DNA of 64,000 nt from assembly GCA_026415695.1 (NCBI GenBank), contig JAOAGP010000007.1, positions 1-64,000 on the forward strand. The letters are read 5' to 3'. The notes below the pieces were generated by a model. It was not told the DNA's origin. It saw only the letters and a program-made list of their open reading frames with translations, and did not search any database. The position numbers and the translations under genes are program-made. Source of the DNA: Thermodesulfovibrionales bacterium. GTDB taxonomy: Bacteria; Nitrospirota; Thermodesulfovibrionia; Thermodesulfovibrionales; Dissulfurispiraceae. Below are positions 27,801 to 34,509 of the stretch, in pieces. Numbering within the stretch: the stretch's first letter is position 1; the number at the start of each line of letters is the position of its first letter.

Positions 27801-27880
27801 TTCGTCTGTTCAGAACGGTATAGGCATTTTATCTTTAGCCTAACCCTGCCCTGAACAGCGTTGTGTATTACACTTACCAT
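24836..27880 (-). CDS. P2-type (Ca/Mn-like) cation-transporting ATPase with N-terminal HMA-like domain
   Basis: 1014 residues. N-terminal HMA-like domain (1-75, NAVQGRVRLKIK, no CxxC), a linker, a cation-ATPase N domain (about 115-180), TGES in the actuator (about 279), PEGLP in membrane helix 4 (about 395), DKTGTLT phosphorylation site (about 440), MTGDGINDGPALKAADIG, and a NLLSD helix-6 motif. PEGLP points to the SERCA-like P2A group rather than the heavy-metal P1B group, which has CPC/SPC. Ca2+ or Mn2+ export is the simplest guess. It is cotranscribed with the repeat protein upstream (6-nt gap) and the MetK-like gene downstream (20 nt). Confidence 0.9.
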   Translation of the reverse strand: MVSVIHNAVQGRVRLKIKCLYRSEQTKLLLEKTLSNIPDICGFKINTLTANVLILYHNPITLDTIIKKLETALNTNKQEYKNHNPEKPKVSQSNITKSRRRIRKLVLDSEEQIQQPFYTYTKSEILTIFQTDVQHGLSTEKANELLKKYGPNILPESVPRSGWSIFINQFKSLPVALLGFAAGVSAFTGGIMDALIIAGVVVINSLIGYFTEMQAERTIHSLKSLVKPNAFVKRDGKIKEIPAEDIVPGDVIVLKPGSYVSADARLLESTHLSVDESALTGESMPVMKNIRVINNINTPIADRLNMVYMGTLVTGGQGIALVVNTGRFTEIGKIQTLVGEAKPPETPMEIQLEKIGTQLVYISSFVCMIVFLIGLLRGYGLLEMFKIAISLAVAAVPEGLPTVATTTLALGIKNMRRHNVLIRRLDAVETLGSVQCICLDKTGTLTLNKMTVVSIFSGMKYINIDNNGFYCHNELINPLENKEIESLLKVSVLCNESEIENNNGNLIIRGSSTENALIYSAITAGMDVKTIRKQYPLQKIRHRSENCNIMVTMHKNKVDAEYKTFVAIKGSPNEVLALCDWHISDGEIKPLTDDDRLTIMTENEHMAGRSLRLLGMAYGATGELEGCEQPIDLCDICELPVGKANFIWLGLTGMIDPIRDGVKNLIHSFHQAGIDTIMITGDQVPTAYSIGKELNLNKDEQLEILDSTHLSEIEPELLTALAQKVHVFARVSPANKLQIVQALQSANKVVAMTGDGINDGPALKAADIGIALGHTGTDVAREVADVVIEDDNLETMIVAIRQGRTIYNNIRKSVRFLLSTNMSEIMVMFTCISTGIGQPLNTMQLLWINLLSDIAPGLALSMEEAEPDIMRQPPRDPTATIISTSDFKRITFEASTITLGSLASYIYGIARYGAGARANSLAFLTLTLTQMLHAISCRSDKNNIFSEEKLKDNKYLKWSIGGSFLLQFLAFLIPPLRGILGITPIGIIDTLVVGATTVTPFLINESTKLKTKNF

Positions 27881-27886
27881 TGAGTA

Positions 27887-28576
27887 TTAGCTTTCTGTTT
27901 TCCTTCTCCTTGGACTGCTTATTTCTGGTGAAGAGGTCTGTTCAGATGCGGTTTCTTGTTTAACAGTTGTCTCTTCGGTAGATGAGGTCTTTGGTTTTGG
28001 TAGTGCTGCACTTGCAACCTCTTTTACCCCCTCTACCACACCAACAAGCATGTCTTTAACTGATTTCAATGCAGTATTACTAAGCGATGCTGCTGCCTCA
28101 ATCGCACCTCCAACAGCAACCTTTGCTGTCTCTTCTACATTGCCTCCAATCTCTTTTGTAGCCTCAATCACACCGTCCACTGCCCTTCTTGCTACAAGTG
28201 CAACATCTGCCCCAATCTCTGCAGCACCCTTGACAGCACCTTTGACCGTTTGACTTGCTGCTGTCATTACATCGCCACCAACCTCTGCAAATCCCATTAC
28301 CACACCCTTTGCCACACTCTTTGTGCTTAAGATTAAACCAGTGCCAACCTCTTCAGTAGCCTGAATTGCACCCTTGACTACATCCTTTGTTATGTTGATA
28401 CTCTCGTTTGCAATGCTCCCAGTAGCCCTTAATGAGTTTGAGACGGTTGATTTTACGAGAGTGACAATCTCTGCCTCAATCTCATTTATACCCTTAAGAC
28501 TACTAACAACACCACTCTTGATGGCACTACCAAGCCTACCAACTGATTCACCAGTTAATATCTTTTCTTCTGACAT
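27887..28576 (-). CDS. Protein of 22-residue amphipathic repeats (synuclein/apolipoprotein-like)
   Basis: 229 residues, no signal peptide. Residues 22-175 are seven consecutive 22-residue units with pattern xVxGxVxxxxEIGxxVxxxxxx (clearest at 66-87, 88-109, 110-131, 132-153 and 154-175) plus a partial eighth. Each unit is two 11-mers. Such 11/22-mer repeats form long amphipathic helices on membrane or lipid surfaces in apolipoproteins, synuclein and LEA-like proteins. A Ser/Thr/Glu-rich tail ending in RRRKTES follows. It lies 6 nt upstream of the P-type ATPase gene; SD AAGGAGG precedes the ATG. A membrane-associated partner of the pump, or a phasin-like coat, is plausible. Confidence 0.7.
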   Translation of the reverse strand: MSEEKILTGESVGRLGSAIKSGVVSSLKGINEIEAEIVTLVKSTVSNSLRATGSIANESINITKDVVKGAIQATEEVGTGLILSTKSVAKGVVMGFAEVGGDVMTAASQTVKGAVKGAAEIGADVALVARRAVDGVIEATKEIGGNVEETAKVAVGGAIEAAASLSNTALKSVKDMLVGVVEGVKEVASAALPKPKTSSTEETTVKQETASEQTSSPEISSPRRRKTES

Positions 28577-28929
28577 GGTGTAACCTCCTTTTTGTAATAT
28601 TGATTCTTTTGATTAGGCTTAGGGTTTCAGGTTGTTTGATTTAAGTCTTTCTTATTTACATAGTGTGATTTTTTCCACATAAGTTTAAGAAAGACCGTGG
28701 TTATTTATAACCAACCCCAATTTCCTTAAGCCTGCCTCATCCACTCACTACTTAGAGACAGAGATGAGGGTTTGCACTTTATTGTAAATCAGTGTTTGAT
28801 ATGTTTTTGTTAATGCCCATCTTTTTTAAACAGAGATTATGGACATTCTTATACCACACCAGAAAGTTAATTCTACATGGTTTACATTATCAGGTTTATT
28901 ACAATCCTATTACATGACTGTTAAAATAA
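28577..28929. other. Gene-free stretch with a 16-bp palindrome
   Basis: No coding sequence is supported. The main feature is TGGTTAT-TT-ATAACCA at 28698-28713, a perfect 7-2-7 palindrome about 122 bp upstream of the repeat-protein start, a possible operator for the ATPase operon. Two ATTACA units 11 bp apart (28898, 28909) near the end of the neighbouring gene face no start codon and were not called. No promoter was assigned with confidence. Confidence 0.4.
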
Positions 28930-29376
28930 CTATCTTTTTGCAAGTGTCATGGCATACCAGAATGCGACATACCATGCTGGCAAACCGATATTACCTCTTA
29001 ACAGTTGATAAACACCAGTAATCAGTAATGATGCAAGGACTAAAGAATGTATGTTTAGCCCTCCTAAATATCTTTTAACAAAATTGTCTAAGTGGTCGTA
29101 AGAGATTCTTGTTGCATCAACTATGGAAATCTCCTTTTTATCTGTTTCATTGATTTCCATAAACCCCCTGTTTTTAATCTGTTTTAGTATTTCTTCCCCA
29201 TTTGTGTTATGCAATACCAAGATGCTACCTGTTGTAGGATTTGTCTTAACTGAATACACCCCTTCAAAGGTCAACAGTTGTTGCCCAATGTTGTCAAGAT
29301 AGTCCGCCTTCTTATTGTTTAGGCGGAACCTTATCCTGCCCGTTTGATTAGTGATTATCTTTGCACTACAATCCAT
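28930..29376 (-). CDS. HMA-like domain protein with C-terminal membrane segments
   Basis: 148 residues. Residues 1-75 repeat the HMA-like pattern (NQTGRIRFRL, then KTNPTTGSILVLHN) without CxxC. After a short linker with a LDNFVKRYLGGLN segment come two hydrophobic stretches (about 108-125 and 131-145). Architecture suggests a cytosolic ferredoxin-fold domain anchored at the membrane next to the P-type pump. It follows the DUF5132-like gene by 2 nt and forms a two-gene unit with it. Function unknown; a metal or regulatory chaperone is a guess. Confidence 0.65.
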   Translation of the reverse strand: MDCSAKIITNQTGRIRFRLNNKKADYLDNIGQQLLTFEGVYSVKTNPTTGSILVLHNTNGEEILKQIKNRGFMEINETDKKEISIVDATRISYDHLDNFVKRYLGGLNIHSLVLASLLITGVYQLLRGNIGLPAWYVAFWYAMTLAKR

Positions 29377-29378
29377 CT

Positions 29379-29645
29379 TTACCCTTGTCCAGCACTGTTT
29401 TCTGTGGTCTCTGTAAGTTCAGCCTTTACCTCTGCCACGATGTCCTCTACTATCTCTGTTGTTTCTGCAAATACCTCTTTGCCCTTCTCATAGAGTAGTA
29501 TTCCGTTTTTGATTAGTGCCTTTGCGATTGGTTTTGCCACACTTGCAAGTATTGGTATTACTACAGGTGCGACGATCGCAGTGCCAATCCCAATAGCCAA
29601 ACCAGTAACGATGTTTCCTTTTAACCCATTGTCTAATAGTGCCAT
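29379..29645 (-). CDS. DUF5132-like small membrane protein
   Basis: 88 residues. An N-terminal hydrophobic segment (about 10-42, Gly/Ala/Val/Pro-rich) is followed by KALIKNGILLYEKGKEVFAE and an acidic Glu/Ala-rich helix to the C-terminus. This pattern (membrane span, KPxAKALIKxGxxxYE, acidic tail) is what I recognise as DUF5132. Mycobacterial PacL proteins, which scaffold P-type pumps, have a similar plan, so a pump-partner role is an attractive inference. AGGAGG lies before the ATG. The operator palindrome at 29674-29694 lies 29 bp upstream. Confidence 0.68.
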   Translation of the reverse strand: MALLDNGLKGNIVTGLAIGIGTAIVAPVVIPILASVAKPIAKALIKNGILLYEKGKEVFAETTEIVEDIVAEVKAELTETTENSAGQG

Positions 29646-29670
29646 AACAACCTCCTAATGTAATGATAAA

Positions 29671-29698
29671 TTAACATTATTGTAACAATAATGTAACA
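29671..29698. promoter_or_regulatory. Operator: 9-3-9 palindrome with 11-bp direct repeats upstream of the DUF5132-like gene
   Basis: ACATTATTG-TAA-CAATAATGT (29674-29694) is a perfect inverted repeat. The same stretch also reads as TTAACA, GTAACA, GTAACA starting every 11 bp (29671, 29682, 29693). A candidate promoter on the minus strand (TAGACA, 18 bp, TATATT) lies just upstream, which would put the element in the early leader, where a repressor could block transcription. A dyad of this size fits a metal-responsive or TetR-like regulator; the 11-bp phasing fits an OmpR/PhoB-type one. Confidence 0.5.
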
Positions 29699-29744
29699 TG
29701 TATAAAATATACAACTAAAATTATGTGATTGTCTATAAGTTTTT

Positions 29745-30332
29745 TCATTCAATCCCTCTTTTGAAGGATATTAACAATGAAAAGAATACTACAAGCAAAA
29801 ATGCTGAACCAATATGAATGCTATTTAATATCCCGATAAAAGGTATCATGTAAAACGCACCAATGATGCAGGCAACAATCCCACCAAATGTAGATATAGC
29901 AAAGATTAGTCCAGTATATAGACTATTTTTGGACATAGTGGCTAACAACTGTATTATCAGAGGTGACATTGCACCAAATGATGTCAAAACAGGAAATAAC
30001 AAGATGATTGATATCAAGAGTGAGCCAGATTTTACATCAAATCCTAACAAGAATGATTTAAGGGCATTGAATAGGTATGGCAAGATAGCTGTATATGTTA
30101 AGCAAAAAACTACAAGCAATAATAGATATCTTTTTAGGTTTTGTTTTTGTGAAATCCTGCCTCCTATGTAATATCCGATTGCAAGTGAACCAACAGACAC
30201 GCTTATAACAGAAGACCACACATACATAGATGCACCATAAAGGGGTGCAATCATCTTTGGTGCAAGTATCTCAAGTAACATGACCGAAAACCCCTCTATG
30301 AATGATGCAATCAAAAGGACAGTTCTAATCAT
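29745..30332 (-). CDS. Membrane half of a spermidine-synthase-family transporter-like protein
   Basis: 195 residues, almost all membrane (about six helices). The opening (GFSVMLLEILAPKMIAPLYG) and SVGSLAIGYYIGGRIS match the membrane domain found in fused MFS/spermidine-synthase proteins, and the next gene upstream carries the same domain plus a catalytic half. No catalytic domain is present here. It lies 2 nt after the partner gene, so the two may form a heterodimer, each giving one six-helix bundle. Substrate unknown. Confidence 0.7.
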   Translation of the reverse strand: MIRTVLLIASFIEGFSVMLLEILAPKMIAPLYGASMYVWSSVISVSVGSLAIGYYIGGRISQKQNLKRYLLLLVVFCLTYTAILPYLFNALKSFLLGFDVKSGSLLISIILLFPVLTSFGAMSPLIIQLLATMSKNSLYTGLIFAISTFGGIVACIIGAFYMIPFIGILNSIHIGSAFLLVVFFSLLISFKRGIE

Positions 30333-30334
30333 AT

Positions 30335-31921
30335 CTATAAGATTGGCATCCCCATCTTATCTAATCCCAAGAGATAGTTCTGTATTGCATGTTCTCTCCA
30401 TTCTCTGAATGCTTCTTCATTGATTACCTCAAAGACAGGATTGTTGTCAGTAAGGATGTAGTCGTTTTTTGTCATTTCTGGTGGCAATGACTTTATCCTT
30501 ATTGGCAGATTGATGCCCCTTTTTTGATAGTATGATTTCTTTCGTAGTTCTGCCTTTTGCCAATCAAGGTGTGTTTTTGAACCGATGAGTATGTTGTTTT
30601 TCTCTTCTTCTCTCTCTGATGTATTTATATAATTTGTGATAAATCCAGCCTCAAGCATAGTCTTATATGTGGATCTTAGCCCCTTACCTTTATCTCCTGT
30701 CACGGATTCGTGAAAATTGATAAGCACAAAACCGTCATCATTAAGTATCTCGTGTATTCTTTTGAATGATTCAAGGGTGAAGATGTGGAAAGGTTGGCTT
30801 TCAGCGGCAAACAAATCAATTATAACGATGTCGTATCTTTTGCTGACAGAATTGATAAAATGCCGTGCATCATCTGGATAAAATCTACATTCTGGATTGA
30901 GATTAAAATACTTTAATGCTATCTTATAAACCCTATCGTCAATGTCCACTGCATCTACATGAAACCCCATGTCAATCATCTCGTTTGCAAGACTACCTCC
31001 TGCAAGTCCGAGCATCAACGCATTCTTACCTGCTGGCTTAATACTTGACAGCAAATCCAAATACTGAATGTATCTCCATTCTGATAATCCTGTTTCAAGA
31101 TTGATAAATGACTGTGCAATCCTATTATTGAGTAACAGTCTTGCCTTCACCACCTTGCCATCCTTTTCATGTATTAGGTCTGCTACGATGAGTTCGCCAT
31201 AAAAACCGACATTCTTGTATTTGATAAATTCGGGATATCTTTTGGCAGTTCCATAGAAGATAGAGATTACTACACTTAAGGCTATAAGGCTGATAGACAG
31301 TGTCCTCATGTTTTTAACATCTAAAAGGTGCGAAAATCCCAATGTTACAAAGAATAGCAGAGATGATATCAAGAGGCATGAATTTGTAACACCCAATAAT
31401 GGAATGAGCCAAAATCCTGCGACTATAGCAAATATTACCCCTCCTAATGTTGATACGGCAAAGATTATTCCTGCGGTATTGCCAGTGTTTTCATGGTTTT
31501 TACAGATTATATTTACAAGACATGGTGACATCATTGCGAAGAATACAGAGGGCATTAAGCAAATAAAAAATGAGGATAGGATAATTCCTGTATTATGTCC
31601 GAAATGATGGAAGACCTTGAAATAAAATGGTGTGATAAATGGCAATAATAAGATTAAGATACCAGCAATAAATGATGACAACGATGGGAAAGACCTTAAG
31701 TTTATCCTTGCCCCCAAATAATACCCTAAGCAAAGTCCAGACAACACTGCACACAACACTGTTGCCCATACCTTTAAAGAGGCACCATAAAAAGGGATTA
31801 TCATCTTTGCTGTTGTTATCTCAAAATACATCAAAAGCCCGCCATAAATGAAACACAGGATGTAATACTGGTAAATTGTGCTTGTTTGGGCTTTCTCTTT
31901 AGAAAGATGATTTTGAGGCAT
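30335..31921 (-). CDS. Membrane-fused spermidine synthase-like protein
   Basis: 528 residues. N-terminal ~200 residues are membrane helices (ITTAKMIIPFYG, LGYYLGARIN). The C-terminal half is a class-I methyltransferase-like fold: NALMLGLAGGS, VDAVDIDDRVY, a DDARHFI motif and YDIVIIDLFAAE, as in the spermidine synthase family (PLN02823-like). The motif after the second strand lacks the DxxD pair of true SpeE, so aminopropyl transfer is doubtful and the substrate is unknown. No speD (SAM decarboxylase) was seen in the window. Confidence 0.75.
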   Translation of the reverse strand: MPQNHLSKEKAQTSTIYQYYILCFIYGGLLMYFEITTAKMIIPFYGASLKVWATVLCAVLSGLCLGYYLGARINLRSFPSLSSFIAGILILLLPFITPFYFKVFHHFGHNTGIILSSFFICLMPSVFFAMMSPCLVNIICKNHENTGNTAGIIFAVSTLGGVIFAIVAGFWLIPLLGVTNSCLLISSLLFFVTLGFSHLLDVKNMRTLSISLIALSVVISIFYGTAKRYPEFIKYKNVGFYGELIVADLIHEKDGKVVKARLLLNNRIAQSFINLETGLSEWRYIQYLDLLSSIKPAGKNALMLGLAGGSLANEMIDMGFHVDAVDIDDRVYKIALKYFNLNPECRFYPDDARHFINSVSKRYDIVIIDLFAAESQPFHIFTLESFKRIHEILNDDGFVLINFHESVTGDKGKGLRSTYKTMLEAGFITNYINTSEREEEKNNILIGSKTHLDWQKAELRKKSYYQKRGINLPIRIKSLPPEMTKNDYILTDNNPVFEVINEEAFREWREHAIQNYLLGLDKMGMPIL

Positions 31922-32064
31922 ACGATGATTTTACACTATTGGTTTAGGTTTTAAAAATAGGAATTGGATTACTCAAATATGTTGCATGAGATATGTTAAA
32001 ATTGTCTCAAGTTATTTCTTGCTCTAACGATAATAATTTCAAAAATTTAAATTTGGGAGGGATA

Positions 32065-32355
32065 ATGAGAAGGTTAATCTGGATTCCGCTTATGTCTTTT
32101 TGTGTTTTTGTTTTAGGTTGCTCTTCTTACTATGCAAGCAGTATGAATTCATCAGGATACTCAATCTATGATACATCTTACTACCAAAATTATGCCTATT
32201 GTGATGAGCAGTGGCATGCCTCAAGATGTGCCGACAAGAAATATTCTTATACAAAGATAAAACAGATAGACTTTCCAGTGGACTACAGGTTGAAGTATAG
32301 AGAATGTAGTGTGCCCATAAGTCAAACGGCTACTGGACAGACTGGTTATCAATAA
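32065..32355 (+). CDS. Small outer-membrane-type lipoprotein
   Basis: 96 residues from ATG 32065, fixed by GGGAGG at 32055-32060; an upstream in-frame ATG at 31993 lacks such a site. Signal peptide with lipobox FVLGC gives a lipid-modified Cys at residue 19. The mature part is Tyr/Ser-rich (YYASSMNSSGYSIYDTSYY) with several Cys. No family recognised. It begins a three-gene unit with two FlgO-like genes. Confidence 0.72.
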   Translation: MRRLIWIPLMSFCVFVLGCSSYYASSMNSSGYSIYDTSYYQNYAYCDEQWHASRCADKKYSYTKIKQIDFPVDYRLKYRECSVPISQTATGQTGYQ

Positions 32356-32370
32356 AAAGGAGGTCTTGCG

Positions 32371-33021
32371 ATGAGAATTTTATCTGCTATTTTGTTGATT
32401 ATTTTATTGTCATCTACGGTCTTTGCTCAACAGGTTGTTAACTGTCCTGCAAATGAACCATGTCCAGTTCCAAAATATATCATCAAAGAAAGACTGCCTC
32501 TTAAGTTAATTGATAGTAAAACCGCCACAGGCAATCTCAACTCCCTTATTATTTTTTTAGCAGACCAATTGGAAACAAACCTTGATGCAAACTACATCCA
32601 AAATCCTGTGGTAGTCACATCATTTCCAAATCTCAACAAGATGAAAGAGACCTCAAACCTTGGTAGACTGATTGCAGAGAGCCTAATGCATGAACTTCAA
32701 ATTAGAAGATGGAGTGTCATTGATGTAAGATTAGTAAGGGAGATAATCATAAATGAAGAAGGAGAGTTTTCTATCAGTAGGGACATAAAAAAGTTGAAGG
32801 ACTCATATAACATAAGCGGTGTAGTAACAGGGACATATGCTTTTACAAATGACAGCATAATCGTCAATGCACGGGCAATAGATATTGAAACAGGCGTTAT
32901 TAAGTCAAGTGGTCAGATTGCAATACCTATTGATGGACTTGAAAGCCTTCTCTTAAGCAATCAGTCCTTACAGGTTATGAAGATTAGTGGGGCAGGTGCA
33001 GATACATCAAAAAAGGAGTAG
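32371..33021 (+). CDS. FlgO-like exported protein
   Basis: 216 residues with a cleavable signal peptide (to about residue 19, VFAQ). The core (about 55-190) matches the FlgO family pattern: VVVTSFPNLNKMKETSNLGRL, AESLMHELQIRRWSVIDVR, an ISGVVTGTYAFTNDS segment and NARAIDIETG. FlgO is an envelope protein linked to the Vibrio flagellar T/H-ring, but no flagellar gene is nearby. GGAGG precedes the ATG by 8 nt. The next gene encodes a related protein. Confidence 0.75.
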   Translation: MRILSAILLIILLSSTVFAQQVVNCPANEPCPVPKYIIKERLPLKLIDSKTATGNLNSLIIFLADQLETNLDANYIQNPVVVTSFPNLNKMKETSNLGRLIAESLMHELQIRRWSVIDVRLVREIIINEEGEFSISRDIKKLKDSYNISGVVTGTYAFTNDSIIVNARAIDIETGVIKSSGQIAIPIDGLESLLLSNQSLQVMKISGAGADTSKKE

Positions 33022-33042
33022 ATAATAGGGGAGATAAGGGTT

Positions 33043-33639
33043 TTGCGATTATCTGTTAATAAAACACTTTTTACCTTGATTGTGGTAATTTCCTGTTTTT
33101 TTTTGACATCATGTGTCAAGGTTGTTGAAACCACAACACTTTTTAGATGTAAAGACCTTTCCTATTCAGAGAGCCTACAGTCAGAAATAGTCTCAAAGTT
33201 AGACCTTCAGCCTGTTATTAATACTATGGCATTTGAACTCTGTGGCGATACTGAACAGAGGATGTGCACACCTATTGTTATCACAGATGTTGTTGATATC
33301 AAGTCGCTAAAACCAAGAAGGATAGGTATGTTGATGTCAGAGATGCTTCGTAACAGTTTTAATAATGTGTGTTGTAACAAGATTTTTCAGGCTGAATTTA
33401 GTAGATATTTCAAATTAAACCAAAACGGTCTTGTGGTGTTGACAAGGGATGCCTCCGAGATAAAAAACGAAGGTTATCCCTTCAGTGAGGCAATAGTAGG
33501 CACATATAATATTACAAAGGATAGACTCTACATCTTTTTTAGGAGGATAAATATCCATACAGGGCAGGTTTCAAGGTTTACAACAAGGGAGATATCCTTT
33601 CAATGTATTGGTGATACCGTTATCAAATCAGTAAAATGA
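33043..33639 (+). CDS. FlgO-like lipoprotein
   Basis: 198 residues from TTG 33043, supported by GGGGAG 9 nt upstream. Lipobox FLTSC at about residues 20-24. The mature region repeats the FlgO pattern (IVITDVVDIKSLKPRRIGMLMSE..., then EAIVGTYNITKDRLYIFFRRINIHTG) and aligns with the preceding protein, so the two are probably paralogues. Cys residues at about 37, 69 and 76 may form disulfides in the periplasm. Convergent with aroE, 9 nt apart. Confidence 0.68.
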   Translation: MRLSVNKTLFTLIVVISCFFLTSCVKVVETTTLFRCKDLSYSESLQSEIVSKLDLQPVINTMAFELCGDTEQRMCTPIVITDVVDIKSLKPRRIGMLMSEMLRNSFNNVCCNKIFQAEFSRYFKLNQNGLVVLTRDASEIKNEGYPFSEAIVGTYNITKDRLYIFFRRINIHTGQVSRFTTREISFQCIGDTVIKSVK

Positions 33640-33648
33640 TTGTATGCT

Positions 33649-34485
33649 TCAACTAATCTCTAATTGTTTTCTCATCTCATCTACTGGAGGCTGTAAGCCA
33701 GTCCAAATCTCAAATGCAATGACACCTTGATGTAAGAGCATCCCAGAGCCGTCAATGGTTTTAATGCCTAATCTTGATGCCTCTTTGAGAAGAGGAGTTT
33801 TTTTATAGATAATGTCACAAACAATGTGTTGTTTGTTTAGATAAGTAATGGGAATAGGCAGTAGGTCATCTGGTTTAAGTCCTAAAGAGGTTGTGTTTAC
33901 GATTAGGCTGACATCAGAGATGGTATCCCTTGCACCTGTGTCATTTATATCTAAAGTCTGTATTGATGTTGAGAACTGTCTCATTTGATTACAAAGTAGT
34001 ATTGCCTTTTGCATCGTTCTATTTGAGATATAAACATGAGCACCTTCTTTAATAAGGCTATAGACAATTGCCCTTGATGCACCACCAGCACCTAATACAA
34101 GCACCTTTAGCCCTTTTGGATTTATGAGATTTTCTTTTAATGATGCGATAAACCCCACACCATCTGTGTTAAAACCTCTTAAGATGCCATCATCGTTTTT
34201 GATTGTATTTACTGCCCCTATGTCTCTTGCCTCATCAGAGATACTGTCAAGCAGAGGGATCACATCCTCTTTAAAGGGAATTGTGATATTTGCCCCTTTG
34301 ATGCCAAGTGCCCTTATAGATTTTATGGCATCAGTCAGATCTTCAGGTCTTACCTCAAATGCCACATAACAGGCATTGACACCAAGTATCTCAAATGCCT
34401 TGTTGTGCATCAATGGGGATTTGCTATGTCTTACAGGAAAACCTAAAATACAATATATGTCTGTATTTGCATCAATCTTTATCAT
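33649..34485 (-). CDS. aroE: Shikimate dehydrogenase
   Basis: 278 residues from ATG 34485 (TTG at 34488 is in frame but the Shine-Dalgarno AGAGG favours the ATG). Reduces 3-dehydroshikimate with NADPH in the chorismate pathway. Substrate-binding GFPVRHSKSPLMHN at the N-terminus, ANITIPFKED with the catalytic Lys, VNTIKNDDG, NTDGVGF, the dinucleotide loop VLGAGGASRAIV, and SNRT for the NADPH phosphate are all visible. It leads a long run of closely spaced minus-strand genes. Confidence 0.95.
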   Translation of the reverse strand: MIKIDANTDIYCILGFPVRHSKSPLMHNKAFEILGVNACYVAFEVRPEDLTDAIKSIRALGIKGANITIPFKEDVIPLLDSISDEARDIGAVNTIKNDDGILRGFNTDGVGFIASLKENLINPKGLKVLVLGAGGASRAIVYSLIKEGAHVYISNRTMQKAILLCNQMRQFSTSIQTLDINDTGARDTISDVSLIVNTTSLGLKPDDLLPIPITYLNKQHIVCDIIYKKTPLLKEASRLGIKTIDGSGMLLHQGVIAFEIWTGLQPPVDEMRKQLEIS

Positions 34486-34509
34486 CAAACACCTCTTAAG
34501 TAAATGTAA

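Noticed and set aside
24836-27880. Heavy-metal P1B-type ATPase
   Set aside because: The membrane motif is PEGLP, not CPC/SPC, and the N-terminal HMA-like domain has no CxxC.
27887-28576. Opposite-strand frames (28050-28253, 28374-28583) as separate genes
   Set aside because: They mirror the repeats of the minus-strand gene and have no start signals.
28881-28925. TTTACA/ATTACA units at 11-bp spacing that resemble a PHO box on the plus strand
   Set aside because: Only two units fit well and no gene starts downstream on that strand.
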